Part shown: one piece after another, positions 38,601-47,509 of the stretch | Layout: every line of letters begins with the position of its first letter | Position numbering within the stretch: position 1 is the stretch's first letter | Assembly: GCA_021234535.1 (NCBI GenBank) | Contig: CM037850.1 | Span: 13,740,114-13,804,113, forward strand | Reading direction: 5' to 3' | From: Stichopus chloronotus | Lineage: Eukaryota > Echinodermata > Holothuroidea > Aspidochirotida > Stichopodidae | DNA: 64,000 bases | Made by a program: the position numbers and the translations under genes | Notes under the pieces: model-generated | What the model was told of the DNA's origin: nothing | The model's database searches: none | The model's input: the letters and a program-made list of their open reading frames with translations, nothing else

Positions 38601-40083
38601 TCCGACTGAAGGGTCTTCCGCTTTGTGCTTCTGGTGCTACGGGTAGGCTCTTGTCCCTGCATCTTTGATGTAGGTGCCCTCCTCCGAGTGGAACGTCTGA
38701 CCGGAAGTTCTTCATCGACGGCAGTAGAATCAGGTTCACATCTTGTCAACAAAGTTATTTTGTTGTCCTCAGACTTCACCTCAGTTGGAGGGTCATTATT
38801 TTCCCCTTGAGGTAAGCCCAGGTTAGCGGTCTCAATACTTGGTGGATTCTCCACTGTTGTATCAGCCTTGCACCTGTAAACAAAGATCAACAGCAGGTTG
38901 TTTGCACTTCATAAATGCCACATTAAATAAAACAAGAAACTACATTACATCATCAAGTAAACAAGAACCTACACTGGATCTACATTATGTCGTTGCTTGT
39001 AATTTTTTCTCACCTGAAATGATGTTAAAAAATTTTTTTTCGCCAATTTGCTTGCACGCTTTACTTGCTCGTTATAGGGACACACAAATGTCAGCAGGAA
39101 ATTGGTAGATTTTCAATCGCATTCACAGGTAAATATGCAAGATTTTCCAACCCTGCAGGATATGTACTATGACCTTTGTGGCTGCCAAATGGTTATAACC
39201 TAAACCTATACAGTACAACAAAACCTTTCCAAAAGTACAGTACAGTCTGCTCAAGATTACCGTTTTGCGGGGGCCTTAGGTGATTCTTGGCTTGAGGATG
39301 TTCCTCCATCTGTTGATTCAAAGGACTGTTTTTTCCTTCCTCTTTTCCTTTTGTTGTCTGTTTTGGTCTTTGGTAAAAGATGATGATCCTCACTAGGAGT
39401 GAAAACAAACAGAAAATTACATCCATGGAATTTTCAAAGTAAAAATTTAACTGCATCATTAACCAGAATCAAACAAGAATTCAATTATTGTCATGATTCT
39501 ATTAAAGCTGTGGAATTACTAATCACAGAGACTAATACCTTCAAAGGTAAATGGAATTTGAGGAACTAAATCATTTATCACACATTTACAAATTTTGGTT
39601 AATTGCACTTAAATTTTGGTTCATTGCACTTATTGTATACTGTATTGCTACAAAACCCACATTGATATGATTCCTCATTTTATGAGCAAACAGCTTATTT
39701 TTAAAATTCTTCACAAAGGAGCAGCAAATTACCTAAACTTTTGATACTGCTGCAAAAATGTGCACCAAACTATTATATATGTTAAAAAAAAAACATATCA
39801 TAGTACTGTAGGCCATAGTTAATTAGGTCTTGTGAAACTTTCTTCGAGCAACAGAACAAGAACATTCAGTAAAATTACTAAGTGTTCATGGAATATTTAG
39901 TTCCAATATGTGCAGGATACATTACCTTCCAAAACATTTCTTAGCCTCGATCAAGATATCCTCCAACCATTTCATGTGGGTCTCCTCCACTTCATTCTGA
40001 AAGTTCTTGATTAAGTTCGTTGTGAGGCAATGCTGCTTAAAGCCAGGGGGTTCCCCCGGAGAGAAGTAACCTTCAGCTAACAT
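20512..40083 (-). CDS. INCENP: INCENP, inner centromere protein (16 coding exons, two homopolymer frameshifts)
   Basis: INCENP is the scaffold of the chromosomal passenger complex: its N-terminus binds Survivin and Borealin, and its C-terminal IN-box binds and activates Aurora B at centromeres and the spindle midzone. Coding exons, 5' to 3': 40083-39926, 39392-39261, 38873-37152, 35805-35727, 34754-34703, 33243-33216, 32891-32867, 32689-32555, 31556-31458, 30888-30783, 29733-29596, 28062-27856, 25372-25231, 23842-23625, 21591-21482, 20696-20512. All introns are GT-AG and all phases agree. Visible in order: helix with EETHMKWLEDILIEAKKCF (about residues 33-51); disordered RSTR/acidic region (97-670); SFIKRNTPL (764-772); charged helix (778-1055); SYEMTPQ (1072-1078); ENYGIEDIN...RKVIPKWA (1088-1115); YLHPPNLELLF and KRTSSAVWNSPP near the end. 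Vertebrate INCENP has the same blocks in the same order; human is about 918 aa, so this one (1177) is longer, mainly in the middle. One extra A in exons 9 and 12 breaks the frame; sequencing error is the likeliest reason because everything else is intact. Confidence 0.96.
21482..21591 (-). CDS. INCENP: INCENP coding exon 15 (IN-box, first half)
   Basis: Acceptor ttttgcag, donor CAAG/gtaaaa. Phase 2 in, phase 1 out. It encodes ENYGIEDINSGDSTDDE and RKVIPKWAQG. The family pattern NYG(I/M)D.NS.DSTDDE..PRK.IPKWA is kept apart from two substitutions. This segment wraps the Aurora B N-lobe. Confidence 0.97.
23085..23420 (+). repeat. Dispersed repeat family 2, copy b (INCENP intron 14)
   Basis: Best-preserved plus-oriented copy. 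It carries agggaaataaggcatt, tttgtggaca, agtttctcacagatagaa and gatgatgcatcttc in this order. Confidence 0.8.
23625..23842 (-). CDS. INCENP: INCENP coding exon 14 (helix end and SYEMTPQ)
   Basis: Acceptor tctctag, donor AAG/gttagt. Phase 0 in, phase 2 out. The charged helix ends near KASILKHN; an uncharged linker follows and then SPDSYEMTPQ, matching TSYQMTPQ just before the IN-box in human INCENP. Confidence 0.95.
24837..25112. repeat. ATCATATGGT decamer array (INCENP intron 13)
   Basis: Tandem variants of ATCATATGGT and ATCATATGGC, broken by ATTTCAGT and GTTCAGT. Almost every unit contains the palindrome CATATG. Open frames through it (YHMVSYGI repeats) are an artefact of the repeat. Confidence 0.95.
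25231..25372 (-). CDS. INCENP: INCENP coding exon 13 (charged helix)
   Basis: Acceptor ctgacag, donor GAG/gtttga. Phase 2 in, phase 0 out, 47 codons. Entirely K/E/R/Q/A-rich (EREQRELERKRLAESEQ and so on) with no proline or glycine, as expected for the INCENP single helix. Confidence 0.92.
26090..26916. repeat. Degenerate fringe of TACACTGCAC repeats, with family 3 copy a inside
   Basis: Before the compact array, loosely spaced variants of cactac.ctgcac and gcactaa occur from 26090. They are interrupted by a copy of dispersed repeat family 3 (about 26330-26800), related to 62085-62600. Confidence 0.6.
26917..27672. repeat. TACACTGCACAATGCCAGTA minisatellite (INCENP intron 12)
   Basis: About thirty units of 20-28 bp built on actacactgcacaatgcca plus agtaac or agtaccact. 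Unit length varies by an optional a, gat or cat insertion. It lies between INCENP exons 12 and 13. Confidence 0.95.
27856..28062 (-). CDS. INCENP: INCENP coding exon 12 (charged helix; +1 frameshift)
   Basis: Acceptor tgctgcag, donor CG/gtaaga. Entry is phase 0 (EELKK) and exit must be phase 2. A run of six T at 28048-28053 on the plus strand is one too long: 207 nt are present and 206 are needed. After the run the coding frame is clearly RQEDFIQRKKEYEEQ and then SRRLAEQRRLE. No alternative acceptor restores the frame. Confidence 0.88.
28140..28440 (+). repeat. Dispersed repeat family 1, copy b (INCENP intron 11)
   Basis: Same orientation as the copy at 7240-7510. It carries cttcacatactaatgataaat, gagtaattaacaattcaattta and taattataagtattgtca. 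Confidence 0.7.
29596..29733 (-). CDS. INCENP: INCENP coding exon 11 (charged helix)
   Basis: A 46-codon phase 0/0 exon, acceptor ctgtag and donor CAG/gtagtt. K/E/R-rich with EERRRQEEEARLQKLKEQ, equivalent to the EARRKQEEEARRLRWLQQ segment of human INCENP. Confidence 0.92.
30783..30888 (-). CDS. INCENP: INCENP coding exon 10 (charged helix)
   Basis: Acceptor attttgcag, donor CTG/gtaaat. Phase 2 in, phase 0 out. It encodes KREERARKVAEARERR and more, aligning closely with KREERLRKVLQARERV of human INCENP. It is part of the single alpha-helix implicated in microtubule binding and in extending the complex. Confidence 0.93.
31458..31556 (-). CDS. INCENP: INCENP coding exon 9 (start of charged helix; +1 frameshift)
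   Basis: Starts in phase 0 with DRKQEIVEKQRREEEVRKK and must leave in phase 2 to join exon 10. The exon is 99 nt; 98 is needed. A run of four T (31499-31502, plus strand) holds one base too many. As written, the frame meets TGA within four codons of the run; with three T it continues LEDERKQRLDEMRQ. The fit of the downstream reading to the family shows the frame shift is in the sequence, not in the exon model. Confidence 0.88.
31890..32235 (-). repeat. Dispersed repeat family 2, copy c (inverted)
   Basis: Reverse complement of the family seen at 23085-23420, with tttgtggacac, agtttttcacagatagaa and gatgatgcatcttc in matching order. The plus-strand open frame here (31891-32133) is produced by the repeat. 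Confidence 0.8.
32555..32689 (-). CDS. INCENP: INCENP coding exon 8 (SFIKRNTPL block)
   Basis: A 45-codon phase 0/0 exon, acceptor ttttgcag and donor AGG/gtgagt. It contains ASFIKRNTPLKKTQR, nearly identical to KSFIKRNTPLRMDPK that precedes the charged helix in human INCENP. This is one of the firmest anchors for the gene identity. Confidence 0.95.
32867..32891 (-). CDS. INCENP: INCENP coding exon 7 (25-nt microexon)
   Basis: Acceptor cttttag, donor AGG/gtaagt. Phase 2 in, phase 0 out. It encodes VTPENYDR, which runs directly into the conserved exon 8. Confidence 0.7.
33216..33243 (-). CDS. INCENP: INCENP coding exon 6 (28-nt microexon)
   Basis: Acceptor tctccag, donor AAAA/gtaagt. Phase 1 in, phase 2 out. 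It encodes SEQSPEEQ with a split codon at each end. Included because both splice sites are strong and it links exons 5 and 7 in frame. Confidence 0.65.
34703..34754 (-). CDS. INCENP: INCENP coding exon 5 (short)
   Basis: 52 nt between ttctcag and a strong donor GTTG/gtaagt. Phase 0 in, phase 1 out. It encodes ESDDGACPGTSGITAPV. Skipping it would join exon 4 (phase 0) to exon 6 (phase 1) out of frame, which is the main support for it. Confidence 0.65.
35727..35805 (-). CDS. INCENP: INCENP coding exon 4
   Basis: Bounded by ttgttag and CAG/gtacc. Enters in phase 2 and leaves in phase 0. It encodes 26 codons plus a split one: basic RSRTKK, then VPEEEADTLVKENTALKRK. Supported by open frame, splice sites and phase fit, not by recognisable homology. 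Confidence 0.75.
37152..38873 (-). CDS. INCENP: INCENP coding exon 3 (large disordered region)
   Basis: A single 1722-bp exon encodes residues 97-670. It is low-complexity and predicted disordered: basic arginine/serine motifs (RSTR and variants recur), TPPK sites at two places, and a long K/E/D/S-rich stretch ending in an acidic run followed by a proline pair and SPKTSSSEG. This matches the poorly conserved central part of INCENP that carries CDK1, Plk1-docking and HP1-binding sites in vertebrates. I see no clear PxVxL HP1 motif. The acceptor is tttacag. I place the donor at 37152 (ACAAG/gtttgt), a weak donor chosen because it joins in phase to exon 4; the frame stays open to 37022. Confidence 0.9.
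39261..39392 (-). CDS. INCENP: INCENP coding exon 2
   Basis: Acceptor ctcctag, phase-2 entry and exit (donor CG/gtaatc). It encodes a basic stretch with LLPKTKTDNKRKRGRKKQS, matching in place and character the PKTPSQKNRRKKRR block that follows the CEN box in vertebrate INCENP. A serine/threonine-rich tail with two SP/TP-like sites follows. Confidence 0.9.
39926..40083 (-). CDS. INCENP: INCENP coding exon 1 (CEN box)
   Basis: This exon encodes residues 1-53, the amphipathic helix that in other animals forms a three-helix bundle with Survivin and Borealin. The core reads KWLEDILIEAKKCFG, which aligns with WLEEIQEEAERMF of vertebrates. The ATG at 40083 is the first in frame: an in-frame TAG lies 21 bases upstream, beside a possible splice acceptor, so the 5' UTR is probably completed by an upstream noncoding exon. 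A short N-terminal extension through that acceptor cannot be excluded. Donor AAG/gtaatg; ends in phase 2. Confidence 0.92.
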
Positions 40084-42718
40084 TCTTGAAATTCCTGACA
40101 CCTATCAAACGAAAGACCCACTTCACCTTGAGCTGTAATGAATTGAAATTGGAAATAAAATCTTAAACTCTGACAAGAAGACTGGGAACCATCACAGAGA
40201 AAAAGTATTGTTGCAAATTAAAGAGAGAGTTTAATAGTCACCCACATGCAGTGTACAGTATTTACATGTTAACTGCCCAGACAGCCATTTGTACTCCTTA
40301 AAAAAAACTGCCCAACTTTGCAGTAGGCTGGCAATTAAATACAGTAGTCTTTCTCATTGGGCTATATTTTGGTGATTATCTGGATTAATTCACAGAAAAT
40401 GAATTTTAAAATGGAGGTTACAAGTATGTACTATACACAAGGCAATGTTTAAGAAGGAATCATGAGTCAATCACTACCAAAAAAGGAAACAAAAGGCAAT
40501 GTTAATTATGTTTGTAAATAAAAAATATGTTTTCTTTTCTGTACAGTGCAACTGTATAAGTTTCATCAAAGACACTGTGGTCACCAATTTTGGTAATGTT
40601 CACAAAATTCTAGTTCATCCTTAAGAAGAACCTTGAAAAATTGGCCATGAGTAACATATCCACTTCAATCAAAATAATAACGCAAATCGTTGTTTTGGAT
40701 GTTGTCTGAGAAATATACTTTACCGGTCATGCATACTGTAAATTGAAATCCCATCGCGTCTACACATTGTGCTGGCATTCAGAACTCAGTGATTGACTAT
40801 ATTAACAAGATTGTCAAGGCCCTGCATTGTGTCATCATACTACAGTCTACAGTTACACTGTAGTGCACAAAGGATGACAATTCGTCCAGCCTTCCACCAG
40901 ATAAGTTTTTGAGCACCCTGTCCTCCATTCCGGTTCACACCACACCGGACAAAGGTGCTACCGTTTATGAAAATTCAACTGTAAACCAAATAGACCAGGC
41001 AACAACACGCATGCTTGTTTGGAAGACATAAAAAGTCTACAGTAGGCAGGTAATTCGCTCATGCACATATTTTCAGGATGATTTCATTTTCAGACATGAC
41101 ACCCCAATTTCACAACTCTTCCTTTGAACTTGTAAAGTTGTGCTGTTTCATCAAAAGTGCCATTTCAGGCCATCTAGGAAGTTTGTGAGGCCAGACAAAA
41201 ATTTTGGTTACATGCCAACACATTGGCACTACACTAAGTCTAAGATATCTCTAAGATTGTCCGGTCTTTTTCTGTAAGTGTCAATGAAGTTAACCAGTCA
41301 TTTTGTCCTGTTGCAAGTTACCCCCCAAAGTGTAGTTCATTCCCGTCCCAAATACCGAGGTTTACAACCAGCTTGCCCCCTACTGTAAAACTAACTGGTC
41401 AATATCAAGTACTGGTGTCACAGTTTTCAACTACAATTTTCGTGATACCAAAAATTTCACGATAGCAAAAACCGTTACAGCGACGTATGAACATAATTTG
41501 TGGAGAAAAAAAGGAGAAAACTTGGAACTAGTGTACCACCACCATTTATCAAAAAAAAAACACTGTGTTCAGATGTCTTTGGGCTCAATGTCCAGGCTAG
41601 TTGAAGTTCAGTCATTTTTTGCTGTTTTAATTGAAGGTATTGGTTGTCATCATAAAGTTTGTCATTTTAGCAATCAAGTAAAATCTTTCATCAAAATTTT
41701 GAGGGAAAATAAACGATTAGAAAAAACATGAGCAATGAATACAAAGAGATACTGTAGGCCTAGAACATGGAATGGAAGGCCACCTACCAGACACAATCAA
41801 CAATTAACAAAGTATATACATCAATGACACAAGATCAAATGACCATTTGAATTCGCTCTTACATTTGTTTCCACGTAATCCAACCATCAGGTCTGGGGGC
41901 ATACTGGACTGAACCTGGAGGTGAACTGGTACAGTGGGTCTTTGGGAGTAAACTGGTAAACGGCTTGGGCCACTGGGGTGAACTGATAATTTGGAGGTGA
42001 GCTGGTTGGGGTGGAAACAGCCGGTTACCTCAATGAAGCCACCATAACTTCCTAAGTAGGCCTAATGTAAACTTGTGTACTTAGTAAAGACAAGTGTACG
42101 AATACGATAGTGACTTACAGTTAGTAAGTGGCTAGAATTTTAAAAGCAACAATGAAAATACTGTAGACTTGAGTTGCAGTAATCACACATGACAGGGATT
42201 AGCCTACTTCAAATTTTAATAGTGCAGCTTTCAGGTTTTTGGGGTATTCTTTTTGTAAAATCAGTGAAAGCCCTAACTAAGGCACAAACAGTGAAACACT
42301 GCCAACAATGTTACACAATATTCCCCTTGTCATTTTGTGTGGCAAAATGAGATGCCACACCTGGTAATTTCCCTGATGTACCATATACTGAACATCAGAA
42401 CAAAATTCATACAATTTATTTATAATATTTGATTTTGAAAGAAGACTCAATAAATACTGTACTGGAAAAAGTCTTCCTGTTCATTTTCAATTAATTGTAA
42501 GCATATCCTCATGACATACAGTATACTCTCCATTATTCACACTAGGCGATAAAGAAAATCAAAAGACTAAAGAGCTGACCCTCGCTATCTATAAATTATA
42601 CTAAGTCAGTCATCAATGATCAAGGGCCTTGTTCTAGGCTTTAGGTCTACCAAAGTACCAGAATTTATCCAATCATAGTGACTAGTAGTGTATACTTAAA
42701 ACCAAGTTAACGCTAGGA
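40084..42718. other. Probable INCENP 5' intron
   Basis: No coding exon seen. A short degenerate repeat of ggaggtgaactggt lies at 41915-42015. The rest is AT-rich unique-looking sequence. Confidence 0.4.
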
Positions 42719-42719
42719 C

Positions 42720-42971
42720 ACTAGGGAGCTTTCAATTGATACGTCCACTAGTCGACTGCTACGATTGTTACGTCATTTTTTAGCCTATGCGCATGCGTCA
42801 CGTCGTCTCCCTCGTCCACTACACAAATCAAGAACGCGTAAACTGTGGTTTTGCCGTCCTCGATTTGGAGAGTGGACGAAGGAGACGACGTGACGCATGC
42901 GCATAAGCTCAAAAATGACGTAACAATCGTAGCAGTCGACTAGTGGAAGTATCAATCGAAAGCTCCCTAGT
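42720..42971. mobile_element. Foldback MITE, about 250 bp
   Basis: Nearly the whole element is an inverted repeat. The left arm starts ctagggagctttcaattgat; the right arm ends atcaatcgaaagctccctag. Both arms carry tagtcgactgctacgattgt and atgcgcatgcgtcacgtcgt with few mismatches, around a loop of about 60 bp. A TA on each side of GGGAGC...GCTCCC may be the target duplication. It has no coding capacity. Confidence 0.85.
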
Positions 42972-43426
42972 ACAGTAGTAGGATGACCTGTGAATTTCTC
43001 TAGTAGTACTAGTAGTAATAAGTATACTATTACTGTACTAGTCTATTCTGCCAGTTTTGATCAGTTGACTGACTTAGCATAGTAACGTAAGCCATAGTTG
43101 ACGTTTTCGCTTGGTCTATGAGTATGACTAACAATACATTAACATTCGTTGTAATTTTATCATCGTTCACACAAACGTGACTAAGTAGTAAGTAAGCCAA
43201 CCTGTGGCCTCTACATTTAAACTTGCCTTACGCGAACAGGCTAACGTTAGGCCTAACGAATACAGCTGTTAACTTAGCCTAGTTAAGTTATGATTAGCCT
43301 AAGATCCGAAAGTAAATATCGCGCAAATACATGATGATTGGTTAAGAAATGACTTATAAATACACTTCAGGATAACGTTAATTACAACTTATCTTTGATG
43401 GGTAAAAAGGATGTTAATTTATTTAC

Positions 43427-43554
43427 CACTGCTTTGCATCGGCGATTTATGTGTTGAAAGAAACTGCTCAGCAGCTTTGTATTGCATGACAATTGCGATT
43501 TAAATTACCAAGAAGACTGTACATTAGCCAATAGGAGAAGGTTATTTGACGTCA
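43427..43554 (-). promoter_or_regulatory. Possible INCENP promoter and noncoding first exon
   Basis: A CCAAT motif at 43528-43532 and a full CRE palindrome TGACGTCA at 43547-43554 lie about 3.4 kb upstream of the INCENP start codon. A minus-strand donor-like GCAGTG/gtaaat ends a possible noncoding exon at 43427. The need for an upstream 5' exon is inferred from the acceptor just before exon 1. No TATA box is clear and the start site is a guess. Confidence 0.25.
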
Positions 43555-43643
43555 GGGTAGCCTACAGAACCCAGCCGTTTCAGCTGCCAAGGGATTAATT
43601 AGAAATGACTGCTAGAACGTTGAATGGCTGCTAGACTGAATTT

Positions 43644-43770
43644 TATGGAACGCCAAAAGAGAAAGGAATCGGTAAAGTTTAAGTGGTAGGGGCGTACAAT
43701 GAAGAAGTAGCAATGTGACATGCATGACACAGAAGCCATGCAAAGCGAAGGAGTAGCCAGTGTCTATACT
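43644..43770 (+). repeat. Dispersed inverted repeat family 4, copy a
   Basis: Begins tatggaacgccaaa and continues with aatcggtaa, ttaagtggta and cgtacaatgaag. The same series occurs on the minus strand at 46469-46340. Confidence 0.75.
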
Positions 43771-43799
43771 GTAGCGACGATAATTAAAACTGCTTTATC

Positions 43800-46220
43800 C
43801 GCTAAAACAATTACTGCATACGAAAGCTGATCAAATAAGAACAGCACAAAGTGATCTTAAATTTTGACTGGCCTTACTCAGGGCCTTTTTTAACATACAT
43901 ACTGGGGGCATGGCCCCCCAGTCCCATACTCGGCCCCTCCACAAAGCTCATCCCCCCCCCCCCCCAGTATGGTCCCTTTTTTCTTGAAATTTTTGTTTTC
44001 ACGTGTGAAAACAAATTTATGCAGACAGGGGAAAGTATACAAACTACTTCACTCAGTGACTAGCTTAGAGTACACTGTAATACATGTATGTGCAACATGT
44101 CGCCGTATCTCGCCGAATCTCGCCGTACATCCTTTTTCCGGATATTACTGTATATATAAACGTGTGCGATGTATACCGTGCGAGCAGTCAGCAGCGTAAC
44201 GCGTATGGGCTTGGGCGGGGCAAACCCACGGGCCCCGAACAAAGGGGCCCCGCTGCATTGATGTACAGAAGTTAGTAGAGGGTTTTTTTTTTTTTTTTTA
44301 AGCGAAACATTTTCGTTGGAAAAGAAAATATAAACGAGTCATCGGACATATTTTCGGGTGCGTGAATTCTTTCGTTATAAATCATATGCCCCTGCAACTG
44401 CAAATCTTTTCCGCATGAGTGACTCAAGATCGGCTGGATTCGCTGGCTGTCCCTTCCATCGAGAGCGAGGAGGCATGGTCACTTGATATAGATGGACTAA
44501 TTGATATGTTTTCTGGCAAGAAGACCGTCAGGCTCAGTAAATTCAAGCTCTAGCCTTTCCAAGTTCTAGGGAAGTTGGATACAATTTGTCCATATGGCAC
44601 AGGATTTACAACACGGGTGGAAATGTCAGTGCTGGGAAATATACAACTTTATGTTGATTGGACGTTGGTCATTTGTTCTTATTGTCCTTTCAATCTTTTA
44701 ATGTATTCTAGCTTTGAAACATTTTTTTGCTCCCACTTCAGTATGACAGACAAGGCAGACCAAAATGTGTCTACGAACACAGATTGCCCCCAAAATCTCA
44801 GCCGTTAAAGTCACCACGAAATGTTCCATATACGACTTATATTGCACCAGAGAGCTTGTAGAAACCCAGAGCTTCCAGGGCCCTAAGGCGGGCCCTGGAC
44901 CCACCCCTTTGGGACTTCGCGCTCCGCGCCCGTGATGTGCGCTTCTCTGCAGGAGCCACGAGCCCTTTCTTCGCTGGACCCAGGGGCCACCAGATTCATC
45001 CTTACGCCACTGCGAGCAGTGTGTTTTATTACCAATTATGTAAGTGACGAGATTGCTGACCTATAGGACGGGAAGCACAAGGCGACCAAAATACTAATGT
45101 TAACGTTTGCAGAGTTCCGCGGACTAAGAAGCCTAGGAATGGGCTAGCTAGGTAGCCTATAGGTTCCTACACCGTATAAATTTCGATGGACTGAGAAATT
45201 AGAGAAAAAAAGATGAAAAAATAAGAATGATTTGATAAATTTACTTATCAGGTATGGTAAACTCATTTTTGGCAATGTGGGGAGCATTTTTCGAAAAAAA
45301 AAACACTCGTCATAAGGTACTTGGTGACTTATGGTGGCTCCGTTTGGATGGTCCCTTTTTTCAAATGCCCCCCCCCCCCCACACTAAAAATTTCTTCAAA
45401 AAAGGCCCTGCAGGCCTCACTTCACCTAGGCCGAGAGACCTAAGATCTATACGTTAGACAAATTAGTATGGGCGCCCACTAGATGTAGACAAGATAGGTA
45501 GAACATAAACATGCTAATATATATATCCTACATATTTCAAATCCAAAAAAAAGCCGCCTCTTTTGGAAGAGGGCCAATTAAATTTATGTCGTTATCGCAT
45601 ATTGAAAAGTTTTGATCATTAACCTCACAAATGCGTTACAGTGTGTGGGCGCATGGTGCATTGATCAGTTTTTTGCTTAATGTAGTGCTCGGGGTTGTGT
45701 TTTTAGGTCTGGCTAAGTTGGATTTGTGATGTTCGTACTATAACACACCCAGAAGATACTTTTTGATTGGACACACCCATTAATTTTGTCGTAAATCATT
45801 AATTAATGGGAATGATGTCTATAAACAAAAATGTTCTTTTCACCCCCAAATTTACATAATTTAAAGGATTTATACTTCTAGCCAAAAATATATCGAAATG
45901 GCTAAACGCGTTTCTGGTAGCTGCATGTCATAGGTAGCAGGAGGAAAAGAGTTGACTTTATTTGGGTCTATAATTTTTTCGTAAACCGCGTTTAAGTGAC
46001 ATGAAATGACACATTATTTTGGGAAAATTCCCCCCAAATTATCACGTCACAAAATTTTGAAAAGGTCAAAAATCATGTACTTCGAATGAAAATCGGCGTT
46101 CATGGGTTGCTTCTACCAAGACATATGATTTTGAAGCATAACTGATTAGGCTTACCTTGATTAGAACAATTTAGAATTTTGGTGTAAAATGAGCAAATGA
46201 TCGTTTTTGTAAAAAACTTT
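43800..46220. other. Repeat-rich intergenic region, no gene
   Basis: Contains poly(C) tracts at about 43951 and 45371, both near tggtcccttttttc. A G/C-rich block at 44190-44260 (gggccccg on both strands) and another at 44870-45000 look like pieces of old repeats. Open frames are short. Confidence 0.45.
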
Positions 46221-46339
46221 TCGATATGCTTCATTTTACATGTCTACTATTTCAAAACACGCCCCCACCGTTGCAAATCAGGCCGCTACTACTTCAAATT
46301 GAAATCAGGCTGCTGCTACTTCAATTAAAACTACTTTAT

Positions 46340-46469
46340 TTTACATGTCTACTGCTTCGTTCTTCATGGCTACTATGTCATTTTACATCTCTACTATGCT
46401 TCATTGTACGTCGCTACCACTTAAAACTACGCCGTTACCGATTCGCTTTTTCCGGTTTGGCGTTCCATA
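46340..46469 (-). repeat. Dispersed inverted repeat family 4, copy b
   Basis: Reverse complement reads tatggaacgccaaa, gaatcggtaacgg, ttttaagtggtagc, gacgtacaatgaagc, matching 43644-43770. Further out (46225-46340) it continues as a loose array of tttacatgtctact and cttcaatt units. Confidence 0.75.
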
Positions 46470-47029
46470 GAAACTACCCAAATTCTCTGAATAAAGTATA
46501 GTCTATCGTGTTGTTGTCTCTAGTCTGATTTGTAGCAATCAGGAATATTTCGTAGTATCCTAGGCTGATATATGAAAGACGAATCGGGGGGTTTAGTGTG
46601 TTGAAATCCTCATCCCATGGCCGCAATTCGGTTCAGTGAGTGACTGACCGTGACACAGTGATCATGCCGTATGTATAGCTGTCCCTGTCTGTATCACCGT
46701 CATAGGTTCCGCAAGCTTGGAAGACAAGGGGAAATATTCCCCCTTCCCCCTCGATCCTTCACCTCCATGAAAAGTGAACTTGAAAAATGAATGTGGAAGT
46801 GTAAATTAGTACCTGTGTACTTATGCTGAAATCAACAGAGAGGGAAGTCCAGGGCCGAGAACAGGAAGTCCATTTCCTGCATTCTTAGAGGCACTTCAAG
46901 TTTCCAAAACTTCCTTTGTACACTTCAACCGCAGTCGTGACCGTGGCTCCGCAGTCAGTGCCTATGGCTCCTTCAAGTTCAACCCCAAGTTGCCCCATTC
47001 CGCCTTTACCATATGGCTAGAAAGAATTT

Positions 47030-47110
47030 AATTTTTTATTTAAACTTTATAAAAAGAGGGTAAGACTCGGTTAGCCAGAGCTAATCTTCCCCGAGGCCCT
47101 CTGTACAATG
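47030..47110 (-). mobile_element. Probable CR1-like LINE 3' tail
   Basis: On the minus strand: tgtacagagggcctcgggga, then a hairpin attagctctggctaa, then ccgagtcttaccctcttttt and an AAATAAA-type A/T tail. A 'gggcctcgg...gaggaccct' hairpin before a short simple tail is, from memory, usual at the 3' ends of CR1-like LINEs in marine invertebrates. No reverse-transcriptase frame is present. Confidence 0.4.
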
Positions 47111-47139
47111 TAAGAGACTTTAAAAGTTAGAAAAGAAAT

Positions 47140-47425
47140 AAAAGAAATACAAAACAATTCATAATTATGACATATTAATACAAACCGGTTGTAGAAGGAA
47201 AATTAAATGAAACGTAAGAAAAACAAAAAAAGGCCAAATATACAACAGCATGGGACATGGAAAAAGGTTAAAGTACACGAAAGGTGAAAAAAAAAGGGGG
47301 GGGGGGACTTCCAAGCACAAAAGTAAGCCATGTCAACTGTGAAAGGTTATCATAAAAATAAAAGGAAATTGTAAAACAATTCATACTTAAGACAAATAAA
47401 TATAAACCAGTTAAAGAATTCCAAA
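47140..47425. repeat. Diverged duplication, about 60 bp
   Basis: aaaacaattcataattatga...aaaccggtt (about 47150-47190) recurs as aaaacaattcatacttaaga...aaaccagtt (about 47370-47415). Confidence 0.6.
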
Positions 47426-47509
47426 CTAGCTAGAATTTACAAGGCCAGAGATACTAGAAATTGCCATTTCAGCAAATTACCTGAGGTATTGTTGTTGAGT
47501 GTTGTAATC

